Program-made: the position numbers and the translations under genes | Notes under the pieces: generated by a model | What the model was told of the DNA's origin: nothing | Databases searched by the model: none | The model's input: only the letters and a program-made list of their open reading frames with translations | Assembly: GCF_013366925.1 (NCBI RefSeq) | Contig: NZ_JAALDK010000001.1 | Location: 999,089-1,063,088, forward strand | Length of the DNA stretch: 64,000 nucleotides | From: Paraburkholderia youngii | GTDB taxonomy: Bacteria; Pseudomonadota; Gammaproteobacteria; Burkholderiales; Burkholderiaceae | Reading direction: 5' to 3' | Part shown: positions 35,699 through 45,612 of the stretch, in pieces | Layout of the letters: each line of letters opens with the position of its first letter | How positions within the stretch are numbered: position 1 is the stretch's first letter

Positions 35699-36781
35699 TC
35701 AAGGCGCGAACGACAAAAACAGATAAGCCGCGAACAGCGATAGATGCACGGCGCCTTGCAGAATCGTCGTGCGTCCGGTGCTGAGCGTCAGCGTGGCGAC
35801 CACCAGCGTCAGCGCGAGCAGCACCATGTCCTTGCCGTTGATGCCGAGCACGATGGGCTGACCGATATACAGGAACACACCGGCGACGGTGGGAATGGTC
35901 AGGCCGATACTCGCCAGCGCCGAGCCGAGCGCGAGGTTCAGGCTGGTCTGCAGACGATCGGCGCGCGCTGCGCGCAGCGCCGCGAGTCCTTCCGGCAATA
36001 GCACCAGCGACGCAATCACGATCCCTACCACCGCCGGCGGCGCGCCCGCGCCGAGCACCGCGGATTCGACCACCGGCGACAGCACTTTCGCGAGCAGCAC
36101 GACCGCGACGAGACTCACCAGCAGCAGCACGCCGCTGATGGCTGCGAAGCGCGCGCCCGGCGGCTCGGCATGGACGTCTTCGTCGGGCACGCCGGCGAGG
36201 AAGTAGTCGCGATGGCGCACCGTCTGCACGAACACGAACACGCAGTACAGCACCAGCGACGACACACCGGCAAACGCGAGCTGCGGCGGCGACAGGACCG
36301 GCCCCGGGCTGGTGGTCGTGAAGTTCGGCATCACGAGCGTCAGCACCGACAGCGATGCGAGCACCGCCAGCGCGGCCGCCGCGCCGCGGCTCTGAAAGTC
36401 CTGTTCCAGATGGCGGATGCCGCCCGCCAGCAGACATAGCCCGACGAGCCCGTTGCAGACGATCATCACGGCCGCGAATACCGTATCGCGCGCGAGGCCG
36501 GCTTTCTCGGGACCGGACGTCAGCATCACCGAGACGATCAGCGCCACTTCGATCACGGTGACGGCGACCGCGAGCACCAGCGTGCCAAACGGCTCGCCGA
36601 CGCGATGCGCGACCACTTCGGCATGATGGACGGCGGCAAACACCGCCGCGCACAGCGACACGCCGACCAGCGCGAGCAGCAGCGCATTGCCCGGCATCGC
36701 ATAGGCGGCACCGAGCACGATCCAGCTAATGAGTGGCGCGACGAGGGTCCAACGGGGCAAGACGGTCGCCGGCGAAGTCAT
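35699..36781 (-). CDS. chaA: Calcium/sodium:proton antiporter (ChaA family)
   Basis: 360 residues, about eleven membrane segments. Two inverted exchanger repeats are recognisable: HHAEVVAHRVGEPFGTLVLA with AVTVIEVALIVSVM, and SLVLLPEGLAALRAARADRL with QTSLNLALGSALASIGLTIP, each carrying the acidic ion-binding residue. Start MTSPATVL has AAGGAAGG upstream. It exports Ca2+ or Na+ in exchange for H+ at alkaline pH. Convergent with the LysR gene. Confidence 0.88.
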   Translation of the reverse strand: MTSPATVLPRWTLVAPLISWIVLGAAYAMPGNALLLALVGVSLCAAVFAAVHHAEVVAHRVGEPFGTLVLAVAVTVIEVALIVSVMLTSGPEKAGLARDTVFAAVMIVCNGLVGLCLLAGGIRHLEQDFQSRGAAAALAVLASLSVLTLVMPNFTTTSPGPVLSPPQLAFAGVSSLVLYCVFVFVQTVRHRDYFLAGVPDEDVHAEPPGARFAAISGVLLLVSLVAVVLLAKVLSPVVESAVLGAGAPPAVVGIVIASLVLLPEGLAALRAARADRLQTSLNLALGSALASIGLTIPTVAGVFLYIGQPIVLGINGKDMVLLALTLVVATLTLSTGRTTILQGAVHLSLFAAYLFLSFAP

Positions 36782-37066
36782 GCGGCCTTCCTTTCGGTGC
36801 ATGTATGAACTTAAGGTGATATCTTAACGATAGACCCTAAGCCATTAAACTATAAGAGAAAATTGTCGCAAGAAACCAGTGCGACACGGAGTCGTTCAAC
36901 ATATCGCGGTTTCGAGGAAATCGTCGCGTCGGGCGGTGCGAGGGCTGCACCGGGGGCAATCGTGTCGAGCGACGGATCGGAGAGAAAATTGGCGTCGCGA
37001 CGGAGCTTTCCGCCATCGACGCCAGCTTGCTGCTTTTACCGCAACTTCTTCGGCTGGTTGACCGGC

Positions 37067-37426
37067 TTACTGGCCGATTGCGCGGATCGACAGTGCGCTC
37101 TTCACCGACGTCACGCCTTCCACGCCTTGAGCGGCGTTCGTCGCGATTTCGATCTGAGCCTGCTCCGGCACCGAGCCTTCCAGCGTGACCGCGCCGTTGC
37201 GTGCGCGCACGGTGATGTTGCCGACGGTCAGGCCCTTCGTACGTGCGAGCTTCGCGCGGACCTTCTTCTGCAGAGCGCGATTAGCCTGTTTATCCTGCTT
37301 GGTGGTCGGTGCCGCTGCCGCCGGCGCTTCGGTCGCGGCCGCATCGCTGCTTTGCGCGTACGCGTTGAGGGAAGCGAGAACGACCAGCGCGCCGCCGATC
37401 ACCTTGATTGCCGAGAATGCTTTCAT
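37067..37426 (-). CDS. BON-domain periplasmic protein
   Basis: 119 residues. A Sec signal (KAFSAIKVIGGALVVLASLN, cleavage after YAQ) precedes an Ala-rich linker and one BON domain (LQKKVRAKLARTKGLTVGNI, then GAVTLEGSVPEQAQ and AAQGVEGVTSVKSAL). BON proteins such as OsmY stabilise envelope membranes under osmotic stress. Single copy, not in an operon. Confidence 0.88.
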   Translation of the reverse strand: MKAFSAIKVIGGALVVLASLNAYAQSSDAAATEAPAAAAPTTKQDKQANRALQKKVRAKLARTKGLTVGNITVRARNGAVTLEGSVPEQAQIEIATNAAQGVEGVTSVKSALSIRAIGQ

Positions 37427-37750
37427 TCAACCATCTCCTGTTGTCGTAGAACGTCGATCCCCCGGATGGGGTCGATTTTTTTTACATCAGCGGGTACAGC
37501 GGGATTCAATGCGAATGAAACAGGTACAGCAGCCATGCGAACACTTTCAGCCGACACGGATGTTTCCGCGAGCCGCGAAGTGCGCGCCGAGACATGCAAA
37601 CGGCCGTGTTACCGGCCGGAAGCACACGATACAGCAATTAGTGCCATGTTGACTTGCCGGCGCAGAAAATGAGGCGTCGGTACAACGAATTTGCCGGTCG
37701 CAACCCTCTATGACGTGGGATTTCAGCATCGACTTAAGGACATCCAGCCC
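37427..37750. other. Intergenic region before the DNA glycosylase gene
   Basis: 324 bases with an ATG-rich stretch near 37475-37495 (TTTTTTTTAC). No gene is supported. Confidence 0.4.
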
Positions 37751-38380
37751 ATGCGAAACGAAGCACTTCCGATCCGACCATTACGCCGAGACGATCTGCC
37801 GGTCGATACGGTCGAACTCGCGCGCTTCATGGTCGGCAAATATCTCGTGCACGATCTGCGCGAAGGACGCCTGAGCGGCCGCATCGTCGAGACCGAGGCG
37901 TATCCGCTCGGCGATTCGACGAGCCACGCGTTTATCGGACGTCGTCCGTACAACGGCTCGATGTTTCTCGCCCGCGGTCATGCCTACGTGCGGCTGACCT
38001 ACGGCGTGTCGTACATGCTGAATATGTCGTCCGAAGCGGAGGAGGTCGGCGCCGGGATCCTGCTGCGGGCGATCGAACCGCTCGAAGGACTTGCGCTGAT
38101 GGAAGCGCGCCGTCCCGGCGTGCCGCTGCGCGATCTCGCCCGCGGACCCGGCCGGCTGACAGTGGCATTCGGCATCGGCCAGGCGTTCGACGGCCACGAT
38201 CTGTGTACGGGGCGCGGGCTATGGATCGGCGTGATCGAAGCCGGCGACGCACCGGTCGGCGTGACGACGCGCATTGGCCTTTCGCGCGAGATGCACCGGC
38301 CGCTACGATTTTTCGAGCCGGGCAGCGCGTTCGTCAGCGGCCCGCGCAAGCTGCTGACGATTCCGCATTCGGGCGCATGA
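37751..38380 (+). CDS. 3-methyladenine (alkyladenine) DNA glycosylase, AAG/MPG family
   Basis: 209 residues. Typical segments are [36 protein letters not shown] (catalytic Glu in VETEAY), [20 protein letters not shown] and YGVSYMLN. The enzyme excises alkylated purines for base-excision repair. Start MRNEALPI has AAGGAC upstream; a longer frame adds 20 residues. Length fits the bacterial AAG family. Confidence 0.92.
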   Translation: MRNEALPIRPLRRDDLPVDTVELARFMVGKYLVHDLREGRLSGRIVETEAYPLGDSTSHAFIGRRPYNGSMFLARGHAYVRLTYGVSYMLNMSSEAEEVGAGILLRAIEPLEGLALMEARRPGVPLRDLARGPGRLTVAFGIGQAFDGHDLCTGRGLWIGVIEAGDAPVGVTTRIGLSREMHRPLRFFEPGSAFVSGPRKLLTIPHSGA

Positions 38381-38607
38381 CGTTCGGAAACATCAGACGC
38401 AAAGGTGACGTTCCGTACAATTGTTGCCTGGAACATCATGCGGGGCGCATCGACTCCGAGATATTCCCCGGCATTATTGCGATCAAAACAATTTTCTATC
38501 TCACAATTAAGGGTTTTCCCTTGTTCATGCGGTGACTAGACTGAACCTATTCGCTGCACACCACGGTGTCGGCGATGCAGATAAAGCCACATTGGAGGGA
38601 AGTCATC

Positions 38608-38955
38608 ATGAAATCGCTGATCAAGGCAGTTGCCATTGCAGCCATTGCCGCCGCGCCGATCGTATCGTTCGCGCAATCGAGCCAGCAACCGGTCACCCGC
38701 GCCCAGGTTCGCAACGAACTGATCCAACTGGAGCGCGCGGGCTATAACCCGTCGACCTCGAACGACGCGGAATATCCGGCCGACGTCCAGGCCGCCGAAC
38801 AGCGCGTGCAAGCGCAAAATCCGGCCGTCGCGCAAACCCAGCCGACCGCTAATACCAGCGGTTACGGCGCGCCGATGAGCGGAGCGACGCAAGCGGGTCG
38901 CGTGACGCAGCCGCAGCCGACGAGCGGCCCGAAGAGCGTGTATTTCGGTAACTAA
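38608..38955 (+). CDS. DUF4148 exported protein
   Basis: 115 residues. The Sec signal KSLIKAVAIAAIAAAPIVSF ends at FAQ; the mature N-terminus has the family hallmark VTRAQVRNELIQLERAGYNP, followed by Tyr/Pro-rich sequence ending KSVYFGN. The family is abundant in Burkholderiaceae and of unknown function. GGAGGG precedes the ATG. Confidence 0.88.
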   Translation: MKSLIKAVAIAAIAAAPIVSFAQSSQQPVTRAQVRNELIQLERAGYNPSTSNDAEYPADVQAAEQRVQAQNPAVAQTQPTANTSGYGAPMSGATQAGRVTQPQPTSGPKSVYFGN

Positions 38956-38987
38956 TTTCGCTAACCGGTAACCACGCACGTAGCACC

Positions 38988-39020
38988 ACGCTGTGCGCCG
39001 CTTTCGCGGGCGCACAGCGT
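38988..39020 (+). terminator. Hairpin after the DUF4148 gene
   Basis: Perfect 12-bp stem ACGCTGTGCGCC / GGCGCACAGCGT with a nine-base loop, followed by only a short T-run (TTCGT). Likely terminator or mRNA 3' end. Confidence 0.55.
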
Positions 39021-39169
39021 TTCGTACAAGGTACTGTTTTCAATCGAGCGCGCCGCACCCATGAGCCGCGAGCGTGCCGTCCGTGCGCGGGTTGCGTTCC
39101 TCTTTCCGAAGGAACCTCCGCTGCCGCAAGGTAGCTTGGCCCAAGCTCTTCCTGGCTTGGGCTTTTTTT
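39021..39169 (+). ncRNA. Candidate intergenic small RNA
   Basis: No protein gene explains this stretch, yet it ends in an excellent plus-strand terminator, 120 bases after the hairpin that already closes the DUF4148 transcript. The convergent gene is on the other strand and cannot use it. A short transcript starting around 39000-39060 is inferred; no promoter was identified with confidence. Confidence 0.3.
39139..39169 (+). terminator. Strong rho-independent terminator
   Basis: GCCCAAGC (39139-39146), eight-base loop, GCTTGGGC (39155-39162) and seven T. It works on the plus strand only. Confidence 0.8.
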
Positions 39170-39229
39170 GCGGCCGGTCCCGAGCGGATGAACGCCAGGC
39201 GATCGCTCGGCGCAGCTCGTGCTTCAGCG

Positions 39230-39682
39230 TCATTCGCCGTGGAGTCGTTCGCCGTGAATATAGAACTCGAGTTGCTGGATGGTGAACTGCTGTTCCGCGA
39301 TAATGTCCTTCACGAGGTCCCCAATCGACACCATGCCGATCAGCCGGTCGTTCTCGATGACAGGCAGGTGACGCATGCGCCGCTCGGTCATCAGCGCCAT
39401 GCACTCTTCGGTCGTCTGGTCGGGGCGAACGAAGCGCACCGCCTTCGTCATGATGTCGCGTACGGGCGTCGCCTTCGACGACCGGTCCATCAGCACCACC
39501 TTGCGAGCATAGTCGCGCTCCGTGATGATGCCGGCGATGCTGTCGCCGTCGGTCACCACCAGCGCGCCGATACCCTTCTCGGCCATCAACCGGATCGCCT
39601 CATAGACGGAGTCGTCGGCGCCAATCGTGTAGACGTTGGAGGGGTTCGGTTTCGTTCTGAGAAGCTGTGCAACGCTTGACAT
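39230..39682 (-). CDS. Tandem CBS-domain protein
   Basis: 150 residues forming one Bateman module: CBS1 ([20 protein letters not shown], then [20 protein letters not shown]) and CBS2 ([20 protein letters not shown], then [20 protein letters not shown]). Such stand-alone pairs bind adenosyl nucleotides and sense energy state. Start MSSVAQ is the first with GGAG upstream. Confidence 0.9.
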   Translation of the reverse strand: MSSVAQLLRTKPNPSNVYTIGADDSVYEAIRLMAEKGIGALVVTDGDSIAGIITERDYARKVVLMDRSSKATPVRDIMTKAVRFVRPDQTTEECMALMTERRMRHLPVIENDRLIGMVSIGDLVKDIIAEQQFTIQQLEFYIHGERLHGE

Positions 39683-39972
39683 GGAGCGGCTCCGTTTCGC
39701 AATGCAGCACGCCGAAGTGGCGCGCTGTCGTGAGGGACAGGCGATTCCAGTATAGGCGCGAGGTTCGCCCGCGGTACACCGGGAATACCTCTGGCACGCC
39801 GGACGATGCGCGCTGGATCGGCCAGATTCGCACGGACTTGCCGGTCCCGTCGTGGGGCGCCAGCCGTTGTCGCGGGGGGCTGCGTTCCGTGCTCGCGAAG
39901 GGGCATCCGGGTGCGGCAGGCGGATTAGCGGTAAACTCGCAGTCCACACCTTATCCCCGGCTCGCCGGGTTC

Positions 39973-40647
39973 ATGCCTGCACCATTGCTTAACGCCATGC
40001 TCACGTCTCAGGATTCATCGCCCGCAGCGGACGGCGCCGTCACCGGCGAATGCGTCGTTCTCGACGCCACCGCCACGCTACCCACGCGCTATGGCACGTT
40101 CACTTCCTATGTGTTTCGCGTGCTCGACAGCGGCGCCGAACATCTCGCGCTCGTAATGGGCGATGTCGCCAACCAGTCGTCCGTGCTGACGCGCCTGCAT
40201 TCGGAATGTCTGACGGGCGACGTGCTCGGCTCCTATCGCTGCGACTGCGGCGAGCAGCTCGACCTCGCGCTGCGCTATATCGCGGCTGAGGGTTGCGGCG
40301 TGCTGCTGTATCTGCGCGGCCACGAAGGACGCGGCATCGGCCTGTCGAACAAGATCCGCGCGTATGCGTTGCAGGAGCAGGGGCGCGATACCGTCGAAGC
40401 CAACCTCGATCTCGGCCTGCCCGACGATTCACGCGAATACGATTCGGCCGCGGGCATCCTGCGCACGCTGAAGGTCACGTCGGTGCGGCTGATGAGCAAC
40501 AATCCCGAGAAGTTCGACACGCTGTCGAAGCACGGCATTCCGGTGTGCGAGCGTGTCGCGCTCGCAATTCCGATGCGCGAGGAAAACGAGCGCTATATCC
40601 GCACGAAGCAGCTGAAGTTCGGGCATTACTTCGACGAGAACGAGTAG
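39973..40647 (+). CDS. ribA: GTP cyclohydrolase II
   Basis: 224 residues. The zinc site is [20 protein letters not shown] (Cys79, Cys90, Cys92), the catalytic loop [20 protein letters not shown], and the substrate Arg/Tyr region [18 protein letters not shown]. It converts GTP to 2,5-diamino-6-ribosylamino-4(3H)-pyrimidinone 5'-phosphate, the first step of riboflavin synthesis. Free-standing, not fused to RibB. Neither ATG (39973 or 39997) has a clear ribosome site. No FMN riboswitch was recognised upstream. Confidence 0.93.
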   Translation: MPAPLLNAMLTSQDSSPAADGAVTGECVVLDATATLPTRYGTFTSYVFRVLDSGAEHLALVMGDVANQSSVLTRLHSECLTGDVLGSYRCDCGEQLDLALRYIAAEGCGVLLYLRGHEGRGIGLSNKIRAYALQEQGRDTVEANLDLGLPDDSREYDSAAGILRTLKVTSVRLMSNNPEKFDTLSKHGIPVCERVALAIPMREENERYIRTKQLKFGHYFDENE

Positions 40648-40787
40648 TAGCAAGTCGAGACCTGTCCGGGTTCGTCCATAGTGAGCCAATGGATGCTTCA
40701 AGTATCTGAATAAAAAAGAAAAAATATCGGAATGGCTAGCTCAATTGGCACATCAACGCTTTTCTGTGTGCGACTAAACTCGCTACC

Positions 40788-40860
40788 TTGGCGTAGGTTT
40801 TTGCTGCATTGTGCTGCAAACCTACGCCGAGTATGCTTCTCTCAGAAAAACCTACGCCGA
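40788..40860. repeat. Three 13-bp repeats with 30-bp period before truncated integrase
   Basis: TTGGCGTAGGTTT at 40788-40800, then AAACCTACGCCGA at 40818-40830 and again at 40848-40860. The first is the inverse of the others with one mismatch. All starts are exactly 30 bases apart. Possible integrase arm sites, attachment-site debris or operator. Confidence 0.75.
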
Positions 40861-40867
40861 GGGAAGT

Positions 40868-41536
40868 ATGCGCTTTGATGCACGTGTCGCAGCTAAGCTG
40901 CCCAGTGGCGAGCACATGACCTTTGAGGGGTTTCCAGGACTAAGACTCCAAGCTTCGGCGAGCCGCAAATCGTGGACGTACCGGTACAAGTCGCCAATCG
41001 ACAGCCGCATGCGGCAAGTGAAGCTTGGTGAATGGCCGGCAATGTCGTTTGCCGCAGCTATCGCTGCGTGGGAGAAGAGCCGTATCGAGAGGGACTCCGG
41101 TGCGGAACTCTCCGCGCTGCGTCGAAAGCAGGAAAATGAGGCCAATCGCCCATCGCCAGGTGATTACACCGTTAGACAGTTGTGCCGCGACTATCTGCAG
41201 GGATATGTAGAGCTCAATCGAAAGGCAAAGGGCGCGACCGAGGTCGCACGTATATTCAGGGCGATGTTAGGGCCGGTTGCGGATACGCGTGCAATTGCTG
41301 TCACGCGCGCCCAGGCTTTCGATTTCCTGGAGTCATATCGTTCGACGCCTGTTCTCGCTGCACGCCTTCGCATGGAGCTCGGTAATGCCTGGCGTTACGC
41401 GCTAGATGCCGGTCGTCTTCCTGAAAACACCGCGAATTGGTGGAAGGAAGTTCGACGAGGGCAACTGAAGAGCAAAGGGCGCAAGATTGAAGGCAAGCAG
41501 CAGGCATTGAGAAGTTTCCTGCTCAGCGTCGTCTAG
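40868..41536 (+). pseudogene. Truncated P4-type tyrosine integrase
   Basis: 222 residues. The N-terminal DUF4102 arm-binding domain (GFPGLRLQASASRKSWTYRY, VKLGEWPAMSFAAAIAAW) and core-binding domain (TVRQLCRDYLQGYVELNRKA, AFDFLESYRSTPVLAARLRM) are present. The catalytic domain with R..HxxR..Y is missing: the frame stops after KIEGKQQALRSFLLSVV. Full length would be about 400. GAGGGAAGT precedes the ATG at 40868. It is the relic of an integrative element. Confidence 0.85.
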
Positions 41537-41767
41537 CAAGCGGCTCTCTGCGGAACTTTCGGGAAGCGCATCGCTTGGTGGCTGCGCTGGCAAACAGAAT
41601 TTTCTTTCTCTGAGGGCGTTTGCCACAATTAGTGCCGCCAATTAAATTCCGATGTGCGTGCTCAACCGTAACGATGAATCGCTCGCAGATCAATCCTCCG
41701 TTCGTTCATGTTGACGACGCCTCAGTGCAGTCCGGAACCAACGGTAACAGACGAAGGTAAAGTCGCA

Positions 41768-42088
41768 ATGAAGATCTGTCTCTCTCTAAAAGAAGTGGCA
41801 GAGGCACTCTCTCTGTCACCGACGACCGTACAGCAACTGGTACGCGAGAAAACGTTCCCCGAACCACGATTGCTTTCCGGCCGGAGGGTGGGATGACTCG
41901 CACATGAGGTTCAGAACTGGGCTGACGCACGCCCGATCGCCAAGCTACTGCCGCCAGAGAATTCAGGCGCTAAGAAGCGGCAAGTCCCTCGAGACGTGAG
42001 CGGCCGAAATAAAGACGATTTGGACTCCATGGCGAGAACTGCGGCGACAAGTGACGCGGCCATTCGGACGCCCGCGAGAGTGCTTTGA
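41768..42088 (+). pseudogene. AlpA-like excisionase/regulator with in-frame TGA
   Basis: MKICLSLKEVAEALSLSPTT, then VQQLVREKTFPEPRLLSGRRVG is a classic AlpA/MerR-type helix-turn-helix for phage or island excision. A TGA at 41894-41896 stands where relatives have Trp (TGG). Past it the same frame continues with EVQNWADARPIAKLLPPENS and basic residues to a stop at 42086-42088. One nonsense change therefore explains the truncation. It belongs with the truncated integrase upstream. Confidence 0.7.
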
Positions 42089-42332
42089 GTTCTGGAGATC
42101 TATTGTGGGGATGACAAATTGGGGCGACCCAGCAGTAGATAAGCGGAGAAGGAATCGGCCAGATGAACAGACAAGATGTCGGCGCCAAACGCGTGGTGCT
42201 GCACAGCGGCTTTTTCCGCTTCTCGGAGTGATCGACGAAGCGGGCGCTTTGAAAAAAGGACATCGACGTTCAGATCGACGCGCGCGTCGATTGTCTGTCG
42301 ATCGACTGAGCGCGCGGTCTGCCGGCAGTGAA

Positions 42333-42921
42333 CTACGTGCCGCCCGGCTTGCCGGGCAGCACGCGCTTGAATACCTCATCGCGCAGCACGTAATGATGAA
42401 GCAGCGCGGCGGCGGCATGCACCGCAGCGATGACGATGATGGCCCAGCCGACGAGATCGTGCGCCTCGCCGATAGAATGAGGCGTGGCCTTGCGGTCGGC
42501 GCGAACGGCGCGGGAATCAGCAGCCCGAAAAAGCTCATCGATTCGTTGCCGGACCAGCACAGCACGAAACCCAACACCGCTTCGGCCACAGCAGTGCGTA
42601 CAGAAGATAATGGATGCCTTTGGCGCCCGACTCGATCCATCCCACGGCGGACACGGGACTATGATGTCCGGGTATCAGCCGCTATCGGCTGCGCACGATC
42701 AAGACGGCCGACAGCATGACCCCGAACGACATGTGGCCGACGATCATCAGGTGACGCGTGGACTTCGACGCAAACCCCCAGGTGTGGGCCAGTACAATTT
42801 GCTCACCGCCAGAATGGCCGTGATCCAACAGGATCGAGAAAGCGTCGTACTGGGTGTGGTCGTCGCCGGCCGCGATTGGGGTCGTCGTCGCGGTTGCAGG
42901 GGAATATTTGAGCCTTGTCAT
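42333..42921 (-). pseudogene. Cytochrome b561 pseudogene
   Basis: Pieces in different frames rebuild a cytochrome b561 (membrane diheme electron carrier): MTRLKYSP..., YDAFSILL, GHMSFGVMLSAVLIV, GAKGIHYLLYALL, AEAVLGFVLCWSG, MSFFGLLIPAPFAP, and last GEAHDLVGWAIIVIAAVHAA with ALLHHYVLRDEVFKRVLPGK. Frame breaks lie near 42495-42500, 42585-42600 and 42820-42840, and an in-frame TAG is at 42682-42684. His ligands survive, but the reading frame does not. Confidence 0.75.
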
Positions 42922-43351
42922 CGGGTCGAGCGAAAGGAATAAGAACGGTAAGGCGCCAGAAAAAAGCAGGGCTGCGACAGGTTGGCAATCGCGCTGAGTG
43001 CGAGCATTCGGTGACATGGTAAGGTCATGGCGCTCGCTACCTCCGGCGCGCGCGTGCGCTACTGTCGAGAGCGCGTACCTGGAACTGAAGGCTTTCTGAA
43101 GGAACTGGTCGGCCTTGAACCAGCATTCCTCTTTTGCTTCCGGGTCTGCATAGTGATGCGTTTCGAGTGCGTCGTCGTCGACGCGACGCGGGGTTCAATG
43201 CGACCCGCCATCGTTCTTTTGCCGCAAGCCTGTGGCCGGCTCCTCTGACGTTGGTCGTCTTCCGCTAAGATCGTCGCGGGATTAACCGACCCACACGACG
43301 GCGGCACCATCAAGTGCCACGCCTAAGCGCAAGTTCACCACCCAACACGCC
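42922..43351. other. Intergenic region after the island remnant
   Basis: 430 bases; short open frames only, none convincing. It probably contains the right boundary of the degraded region and the promoter of the LysR gene. Confidence 0.4.
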
Positions 43352-44284
43352 ATGGACCGTATCGACGCCATGAAGGTCTTCGTCGCCACGCTCGACGAGG
43401 GAAGTCTCGCAGGCGCAGGCCGCCGGCTCGGCCGCTCGCCGGCGGCGGTGAGCCGGGCCATCGCGTTTCTGGAGACCCACACGGGCACGCCGCTGCTACA
43501 CCGCACCACGCGCACGATCCGGTTGAGCGAGGCGGGCGAGCGCTATGCGCTCGCGTGCCGGCGCATTCTCGCGGACCTCGAGGAGGCGGACCTGCTCGCC
43601 GCCGACGAGCGCTCCGCGCCGCGCGGCCTGCTCGGCGTGACGGCGGCGATCGCAGTGGGCGAGGAGGTGCTGCGCCCGATCGTCGATTCGTTTCTCGATC
43701 GCCATCCGCAGGCGTCGATCCGCCTGCATCTGCTCGACCGGCCCGTGAGCCTGATCGACGAAGGCATCGACGTGGCGTTGCGCATCGCGCATCTGCAGGA
43801 CTCGACGCTCGTCGCCATTCCGGTGGGCGAGGTGAGGCGGGTGGTGGTCGCGTCGCCCGACTATCTCGCCACGCATCCGGCCATCGTCGCGCCCGCCGAT
43901 CTCGCCAGCCATCCGATCATCTCGATGACGCATTTCGGGCTCGATTCATGGAGCTTTCCGGCGACCCGTCAAACGGCGCTGCCGCAGGTCGTGCGGTTCA
44001 CGCCGCGCGTCATCGTCAACACGATTCGCGCGGCGCGGGCTTCGGCCGTGGAGGGGCGCGGGCTCACACGGCTCTTTTCCTATCACGTGGCAGATCACGT
44101 CAAGGCCGGCGCGCTGAAAATCGTGCTGCGCGACAGCGAGCACACGCCGCTGCCCGTGAATCTGGTGACGCCGCACGGCCGCCTTGCCGTGCCCAAGGTG
44201 CGCAGTTTCGTCGATTTCGCCGCGCCGCTGCTGCGCGAGTATTTCGAACAGGCGAAGCAGATCACCGACGCCGATCGCCGCTGA
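43352..44284 (+). CDS. LysR-family regulator
   Basis: 310 residues. The HTH is MDRIDAMKVFVATLDEGSLA, GAGRRLGRSPAAVSRAIAFL; the effector domain contains LIDEGIDVALRI and SFVDFAAPLLRE. It belongs to the large subgroup that starts MDRIDAM/MDRLxAM and often controls a divergent or downstream transporter or oxidoreductase. It lies 119 bases upstream of the MFS pair on the same strand and may regulate it. Confidence 0.9.
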   Translation: MDRIDAMKVFVATLDEGSLAGAGRRLGRSPAAVSRAIAFLETHTGTPLLHRTTRTIRLSEAGERYALACRRILADLEEADLLAADERSAPRGLLGVTAAIAVGEEVLRPIVDSFLDRHPQASIRLHLLDRPVSLIDEGIDVALRIAHLQDSTLVAIPVGEVRRVVVASPDYLATHPAIVAPADLASHPIISMTHFGLDSWSFPATRQTALPQVVRFTPRVIVNTIRAARASAVEGRGLTRLFSYHVADHVKAGALKIVLRDSEHTPLPVNLVTPHGRLAVPKVRSFVDFAAPLLREYFEQAKQITDADRR

Positions 44285-44403
44285 TTCGATCGCCGCGCGG
44301 AAGAATGACTTACGCAGCGCGGCGATTCTCCCGGAATGCGACTCGAGCTAGACTGCTCCCATCTTCATCGGGTGCTTAACAGCACGGGTCCGCGGGAGTC
44401 GTC

Positions 44404-45612
44404 ATGCAGCAAGCCGTCTCGAATCCGGCCGGTCCGGCCGGCTACAACGTCTGGCGGGGCACGCTCGCCGGGGCCAGCGCGAGCCTGATCGGCATCGGTC
44501 TCGCGCGGTTTGCCTATACGCCGCTTTTGCCTGCCATCATCGGCGCGCACTGGTTTCCTGCTTCGACCGCCGCCTATCTCGGCGCGGCGAACCTCGGCGG
44601 CTATCTGGCCGGCGCGCTGCTGGCCGGTGCGATGGTGCGCGTGGCGAAACCCGCCACCGTGCTGCGCGCGATGATGCTGCTTGCAACCATCGCCTTCGTG
44701 GCCTGCGCGGTGCCCGTGTCGTTCCTGTGGTTCTTCATCTGGCGCCTCGCGTCGGGAATTTCGGGCGGCGCGCTGATGGTGCTCGCCGCGCCCACCATCC
44801 TTGCGCACGTGCCGGCGGCTCGTCGCGGCTTCGCGAGCGGCGGGATCTTCACCGGCATCGGGCTCGGCATTGCGGCATCGGGCACGATCGTGCCGATCCT
44901 GCTGCGTCAGGGACTCACGTGGACGTGGCTCGGGCTCGCGGCCGTTTCGCTCGGGTTGACCGCGGTGGCGTGGAACGGCTGGCCCGAGCACGCGGCACCG
45001 GCGCATGTTCATGCGCATTCGCGCTTCGAAACAGCCCCGGCCTATCCGCGCGCCGGCCTGCGCTCGCTCTATGTCGAATATGGCCTGAACGCGGTGGGAC
45101 TCGTGCCGCACATGCTGTTTCTCGTCGATTTCGTGGCACGCGGGCTGGGGCGCGGCGTCGAGGCGGGCGCTGAATTCTGGGTGCTGTACGGCTTGGGCGC
45201 GATCGTCGGGCCGCTCGCGGCGGGGCATCTGGCCGACCGCGCGGGTTTCGGCCGCGCGCTGCGTGTCGCGTATCTGGCGCAGGCCGCTGCGGTCGCGATT
45301 CCGGCCGTGGGCTTGTTCGGCGCGGCGGGGTTGATGGTGTCCGCCTTTGTCGTAGGCGCGTTCACGCCGGGCATCGTGCCGCTGGCGCTCGGTCGCGTCA
45401 ACGAACTGCTTGCGCACCATCCGTCCGCGGTCAAGGGCGCGTGGAGCCGCGCGACCACGAGCTTCGCGGTGATGCAGGCGCTGGCGGCCTATGGTCTTTC
45501 GTTCGTGTTTTCTTCGAGCGGCGGCAATTATCCGGTGCTCTACGCGATCGGCGCGGTGGCGCTGCTGCTCGCACTCGCGGTCGATCTGCTGGCCGCACGG
45601 AGCGCGAAATGA
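44404..45612 (+). CDS. MFS transporter, YbfB/YjiJ family
   Basis: 402 residues, twelve membrane segments. The N-terminus WRGTLAGASASLIGIGLARF with AYTPLLPAII is characteristic of the YbfB/YjiJ family. A His-rich loop (HAAPAHVHAHSRF) lies between the halves. The stop overlaps the start of the next transporter (ATGA), so the two are made together. Substrate unknown. Confidence 0.88.
   Translation: MQQAVSNPAGPAGYNVWRGTLAGASASLIGIGLARFAYTPLLPAIIGAHWFPASTAAYLGAANLGGYLAGALLAGAMVRVAKPATVLRAMMLLATIAFVACAVPVSFLWFFIWRLASGISGGALMVLAAPTILAHVPAARRGFASGGIFTGIGLGIAASGTIVPILLRQGLTWTWLGLAAVSLGLTAVAWNGWPEHAAPAHVHAHSRFETAPAYPRAGLRSLYVEYGLNAVGLVPHMLFLVDFVARGLGRGVEAGAEFWVLYGLGAIVGPLAAGHLADRAGFGRALRVAYLAQAAAVAIPAVGLFGAAGLMVSAFVVGAFTPGIVPLALGRVNELLAHHPSAVKGAWSRATTSFAVMQALAAYGLSFVFSSSGGNYPVLYAIGAVALLLALAVDLLAARSAK

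Noticed and set aside
39061..39285. Short plus-strand open frame over the terminator at 39139
   Set aside because: It runs through a strong terminator, has no ribosome site and has an unlikely composition.
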